From positions 842,867 to 906,866 of the forward strand of contig BSQZ01000095.1 of NCBI GenBank assembly GCA_033239005.1: a DNA stretch of 64,000 nt. Direction: 5' to 3'. A program made the translations under genes and the position numbers. This document shows, piece by piece, positions 59,310 to 64,000 of the stretch (positions are counted from its first letter, which is position 1; each line of letters opens with the position of its first letter). The notes beneath the pieces were generated by a model, which had not been told where the DNA came from, searched no databases, and saw nothing but the letters and a program-made list of their open reading frames with translations. The stretch comes from Lamellibrachia satsuma. Taxonomy: Eukaryota > Annelida > Polychaeta > Sabellida > Siboglinidae.

Positions 59310-61740
59310 GACGAACGGACAGAAACTATTAGAAGATGAGGATCCAATCAGCTGACTCCATACTTAAACCATAACAACCACAACTACGATGATAGTTACA
59401 CAATCGTTTTATTACATACTCGAACAGAACAACGACAACAAACAAGCTAACAAAGATAATGGCAATTAAGTGGCTGGTGATCTGTAATGTTTTCCGCGTC
59501 CAGCAGCGACAACGTAACGGTCACCAGATTCCTCTTGACTACGGCAACACCGATGTAGCGACCAAACAGTGCACTGCAAAGACATAACCAGTCGACGCTC
59601 CACTAATGCTTTGCCACCAAAACCTGTGGTGATTCATCCCTACAAATGTGGATTTGAACTTAGTTCCACTTACCGCACCAACCAATCAGATGCATCGCTA
59701 CGGAATAAATTAATTCGGCAAATGTAGCTCGCTTCGACGTATCGAATGACATATGCATGACACTTTGGCCATGTTTATATCTGGCTACAACGGTAGTGTA
59801 CCTCGGCAAAGCATAATATATTGCATACTATGCCGACTAGTGGTATACAATATACATGTTGTCCGGGGTTTCCCACCTGGATTACTGTATACCGTTACCA
59901 CTAGTGATCCCAGAGGAAGGTTCCCTATGTGAAAGGGTTGTAAACCCACACCAAAGTCCCAAGGATGGTGGTTAGTGGACACACAATAAAACAAATAAAT
60001 AACAATGGCAAACAGTTCATAAACAACCGAACATAACAATGACTTACATCACTATCGGCATTACGTCGATAATTAATATTATGCATCACATACATTACAA
60101 ACATTTTGGCTATAGCTACAATGAGTGTTTACGGCGTGAAATGACGTTATACGTGGAATTCCTGCCGGATCGGAAGAGGCATTTCCCTCCCACCAAACTG
60201 GCGTGCCAGTTTCGTCTGAACAGCCTGCGACGTTTCTCGTGAATTCTGGGAAGTGTTTCAAGCTTGAATCATAAATGATTTACCCATCATTGGTATATAT
60301 TATATTATGAAAATATGCAATGATACTATAATTAATCGCTGCGGCCTAAACTTCGCCACCATGATCAAACATAGAGAGTTGTGGACGTAGCCACGTGGTT
60401 TATGTAGGCTTCTCTGTTCATAAAGAATGTATGATATTGTATGATATTTGATGCCTCTCGTTCCCGCTGCGTTTCTCGTGCTGTACTGGAATTCCACTAA
60501 GCTTGTCGTAAAAGAGAACGTTCTAATGTCGTCCCCAACCGCACCCTTTCAGACAAGTGTTGCGAGTCTGAGTGCACGAGGTGGCGCCACTTTTCCCTCC
60601 GGTCATACATTTGCGGTATTCGCTGAAGCAGCCATCACTACACGAGTCCGATATCAGTAGGTCGTTCATCTGCAAGCGAATACAAACACATGTGAATAGG
60701 CGAATAACAACGCAACAGTCAGGTCTCAACAATTAACCTTCTCATGCCGTTAATACATTATGATTAATATTTAGCAAGATTAATTGCCATGCAAAGCAAA
60801 AGCCCTTCATCTATGTATAATCCGCCCTTCTGATATCATTGTCAATGTTGTTTTTAACCATGTTCACGCTGCTAGCATTTACACAATCCGTAGGTAGTGC
60901 GTTCCATTAATTTATCGTCCTCTGTGAAAATTAATACTTTCTTATACACAATCTTCACTGTTCCTTCACTAACATTACTTCGTGTCCTACGTTTCATAAG
61001 TGAGAAGCACGTAATGCTATCAATGTTTTCATAACCATTTATCTTAGAAACATATGTTTAAATTATTTCCTCTCAATCTCATTGTGTATAGTGTTGTAAT
61101 TAGGTAAATGCCGCAACGTTTACTTATTAGGGTTTTTCCAATGTGGTCTTGCTGAGCCTACTTACACGCATGCACGCTTCAGACGGCTGAACGTAGAGCG
61201 CCGACCAAACAAGGACGAACATGTACAAACATACAATCTGAAATGGAATGGAGAGCGTTAAATAATTATACATTTCCAAGATTGTTCTGACACAAGACTC
61301 CACTATATCGCGTGATGCACCCACGCGCCGGTAAACTGCTGCATCTATATATGGAATTTTTGATTAAAACGCGACATACTACGTTTTACTGATACCCGGG
61401 GAGGTTTCGTGAGCGGATTATGAAGACAAATGTAAAACGAACTCCGGTAACGTCATTAAATCACTGATGGACACTGGCAAGTTTGGAATAGTTGAGCCGG
61501 ACCACATATCGCGTCGCCGCACTAATAATACGCAGTAAGTTTGACAACTGAAGATACCGGTATTTTCATTTACTTTTGAATTAGTTTCAATGCAAACATA
61601 TAACACAATTATAATACAAAATACTAGAGTAATTTGCACATGCATTCTCATCTCGCACGAACTCATAAACAAACGGGAGAGACCTGCAGACAGACATACA
61701 GATGGACAACAAGCAGACAAGAAGTGATATAATATAAAGA
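59310..61740. other. Intergenic DNA
   Basis: No gene recognised. 59880-60005 ends in an AATAAAACAAATAAATAAC tail after AGAGGAAGGTTCCCTATGTG, suggesting a retroposed 3' end of unknown family. Confidence 0.4.
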
Positions 61741-61760
61741 CACTGCGACAAGGAGATAGC

Positions 61761-61767
<7 letters not shown>

Positions 61768-61835
<68 letters not shown>

Positions 61836-62019
61836 AGAAAGAGGGAGAGAAAGAGAGAGAGAGAGGGTAGAGAAAGAGGGAGAGAGAGCAAGAGTGAGGG
61901 GAGAGAGAAAGAGGGAGAGAGAGAGAGATAGATAGAGAGAGAGAGGGAGAGAGATAGATAGATAGATAGGTAGATAGATAGATAGATAGATAGATAGAGA
62001 GATAGAGGGAGAGATAGAT

Positions 62020-62060
<41 letters not shown>

Positions 62061-62098
62061 AAGACAGAGACAGAGAACGAGAAAGAGAGAGAGAGGGG
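61768..62098. repeat. (GA)n / (GATA)n microsatellite
   Basis: Long purine-rich strand of GA, GAGG, GATA and GATAGATAGATA blocks. The long open frames across it on the minus strand (Ser/Leu/Tyr runs) are artefacts. Confidence 0.97.
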
Positions 62099-62494
62099 GG
62101 TGGAGATGACAAATGGGTGAGGGAGGGGCTCATTTGATTTAGTTTTGTCATTTGCGTGTTGCGATGTCCTCGTGTTGCATAACTTACTCAGAACCCACAC
62201 ACAACCACACGATTAACTAGACGACGTAAACGCCAATTATATATATATACAATTGGTAGACCGGGTGATGTTGTACCTACCGTTGGTCTAGACATAGGGT
62301 GGAGATGACAAATGGGTGAGGGAGGGGCTCATTTGATTTAGTTTTGTCATTTGCGTGTTGCGATGTCCTCGTGTTGCATAACTTACTCAGAACCCACACA
62401 CAACCACACGATTAACTAGACGACGTAAACGCCAATTATATATATATACAATTGGTAGACCGGGTGATGTTGTACCTACCGTTGGTCTAGACAT
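62097..62494. repeat. Exact 199-bp tandem duplication
   Basis: Copy 1 62097-62295 and copy 2 62296-62494. By eye they are identical, including GGAGATGACAAATGGGTGAG, the (AT)n stretch and GTTGGTCTAGACAT. Very recent, or an assembly duplication. Confidence 0.9.
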
Positions 62495-62499
62495 GGCGA

Positions 62500-63190
62500 G
62501 CAAATGTTCCTCCTTGGTCACGTCAACTCTGACTTGCGCGACTGAAATACGAAGTTCAAGTTGCAGTACACATGCAGGCAAAACATAGCAATCCAGTTGT
62601 TTCTGGTGGGAAGACAGGCAATGTCGGATTAACAATGTATGTGGCCTTGAACAAAGTTTTTGTGGGGGCCTTTACCGAGTGCGTGAAAGACGAATACAGA
62701 GACGCGTGATATTCACTATGGAGGTAACCCCTATATAACTATATATGGGCATTAACAGCATGTTGTCGATGACGACATACAAATATACATACAAGAACAC
62801 ACAACATATGACGACAAAGAAGAAAATACAGCGTACAATGACATGAAAAATTTACAGCATAGGCATATCAGAAAATAATGCACAAAAACACTTTGTGCAG
62901 GGTCTGGCATGGGTGTACCACTTGTGCCACGGTGAATCCGGGACAGGCGAAAGGACGGAGAGATTATGACCATACATTCTAAAGCACCGCAAGAAAGTGT
63001 ACAGATGATCTAGTAAAGTTGAGCATGACTGTTTCCTACACTGTTGTGGTTCGTAATGGTGCCATGGAATATATGAACGACGTTGGCTTATTATGGTAAG
63101 GTACACCCAGTGGAAATCATAGGAAAAACAGGGCTATGGGTGCGCCCTGTTAGAAAGTTATCCCAATAATACCGATTTAACAAATTACCC
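62500..63190. other. Intergenic DNA
   Basis: No gene or repeat family recognised. Confidence 0.5.
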
Positions 63191-63199
63191 CTGTCGCAA

Positions 63200-63960
63200 C
63201 CATTGCAATCTCCTACACAGTGTACAATTGTGCACACTGTGTGGTTTTCATGTATAACTAGAAGGAACAAGTCTAAATGTCTACATACAGGACACGGGAA
63301 CTTGGATGTACATTATAAAATGGGAGATACTGTTCTATGTACTACTGTAAAACAAAAGGACTTAGGAGTTACAATAAGTGCTGATATGAAAATATCAGAG
63401 CAGTGTTGTATTGCAGCTTGAAAGGGTTATCACATTCTTGTGTTTATTGTGAGAACTATGAAATACAATGAGAAAAAGTTAATTATACCTCTGTATAAAG
63501 CAATAGTTAGGCCACATTTAGAGTACTGTATACAAGCTTGGAGACCATATCGTAAGAAGGATATAGGTTGAAGGAATACAAAGGAGAACAACTAAAATGA
63601 TTCCAGAACTGAGAGACCAGAGTTATGAAGAACGACTGAACGAATGTGGTTTAACAACCCTAGAGAAAAGAAGGGTAAGAGGAGATCAAATTGAAGTTTT
63701 TAAGATATTGAATGGATATGAAAATATTGATAGAAATATTTTTTCTCACTCAAGAAAGATAATAGAACTAGAGGACATGAGGTAGCATTAGTAAAGGATC
63801 AGTGTAGATTGGATATCAGGAAGTACTCGTTCTCATAGAGGACATTGATTGAAAGGAACAAATTATCTACAGATTGTGTACCTGTTAGCAGCGTGAATAT
63901 GCTTAAAAACCAGGGTTACACATATATAAGGAGGGCGGGTTACACATAGATGAAAAATGT
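63200..63960 (+). pseudogene. Non-LTR retrotransposon ORF2 C-terminal fragment
   Basis: In order on the plus strand: KCLHTGHGN, KQKDLGVTISADMKISEQC, LIIPLYKAIVRPHLEYCIQ, AWRPYRKKDI, then MIPELRDQSYEERLNECGL, TTLEKRRVRGDQIEVFKILN and GYENIDRNIF, continuing to SVNMLKNQGYTYI near 63930. This is the classic post-RT region of a LINE ORF2 (KDLGV.I..DLK, LYK.LVRPHLEY..Q.W.P, M.P.L....YEERL..L.L.TLE.RR.RGD.I..FKI..G). Three or more frameshifts or stops (63419, about 63570, 63783) show a dead copy. Confidence 0.88.
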
Positions 63961-64000
63961 TCTATTCTCGATAATCCAATGGCTTCCTTGTCCACTTGCC

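Noticed and set aside
59144..59347. Minus-strand frame with SPYLYLFGV repeats
   Set aside because: Product of the 33-bp minisatellite; no start context or homologous domain.
61418..62200. 260-codon minus-strand open frame
   Set aside because: Its length comes from the (GA)n/(GATA)n microsatellite, giving Ser/Leu/Tyr runs; no domain outside the repeat.

Overview
The window is eukaryotic and almost certainly comes from a marine invertebrate bilaterian. Genes have large introns with GT/AG boundaries, and the DNA is AT-rich and crowded with microsatellites, minisatellites, tRNA-derived SINEs, CR1/L2-like and other non-LTR retrotransposon remnants, a Penelope-like element, and hAT, piggyBac and THAP-type DNA-transposon relics. 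The species cannot be fixed from the sequence; a lophotrochozoan or a non-vertebrate deuterostome fits best.

Three protein genes are well supported. (1) A complete alpha-catenin gene lies on the + strand. Eighteen coding exons between 10413 and 37224 join in consistent phase into a 904-residue protein; vertebrate alpha-catenins are about 906. (2) An ankyrin-repeat plus SOCS-box (ASB-type) gene lies on the + strand, with one large coding exon at 49240-50553 and a possible 5-codon first exon at 48791. (3) A HOPX-type atypical homeobox gene lies on the - strand. Exon 1 (57937-57761) and exon 2 (54122-54045) together encode 84 residues, and the intron falls inside the homeodomain just before helix 3. 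A weaker ankyrin-like exon sits on the - strand at 535-300.

Layout. 1-10.3 kb: microsatellites, two coding-length minisatellites (54 and 39 bp), three retrotransposon or transposase relics, and a GC-rich hAT-like element. 10.4-39.6 kb: alpha-catenin with its introns and 3' region. The introns hold a 3.8-kb inverted-repeat element split by a Penelope insertion with a 12-bp target-site duplication, a CR1 relic, a piggyBac-like MITE, a hAT-like MITE ending 18 bp before exon 6, SINEs, and two minisatellites that begin exactly at splice donors (exons 12 and 14). 39.7-48.8 kb: a non-genic stretch with a degenerate ~175-bp tandem array, a cluster of nuclear-receptor-like half-sites and two further large inverted repeats. 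48.8-51.4 kb: the ASB-type gene. 53.8-58.6 kb: the CpG-rich HOPX locus; its intron holds a 158-bp tandem duplication, a THAP-containing inverted-repeat element and a LINE 3' end. 58.6-64 kb: simple repeats, an exact 199-bp tandem duplication and a non-LTR retrotransposon fragment that runs to near the window end.

The genes are functionally unrelated (adherens-junction actin linker, ubiquitin-ligase adaptor, homeodomain cofactor), so no operon-like system is present. The most notable items are the invertebrate HOPX gene, which is easily missed because of its size and split homeodomain, and the tandem repeats seeded at alpha-catenin splice donors.
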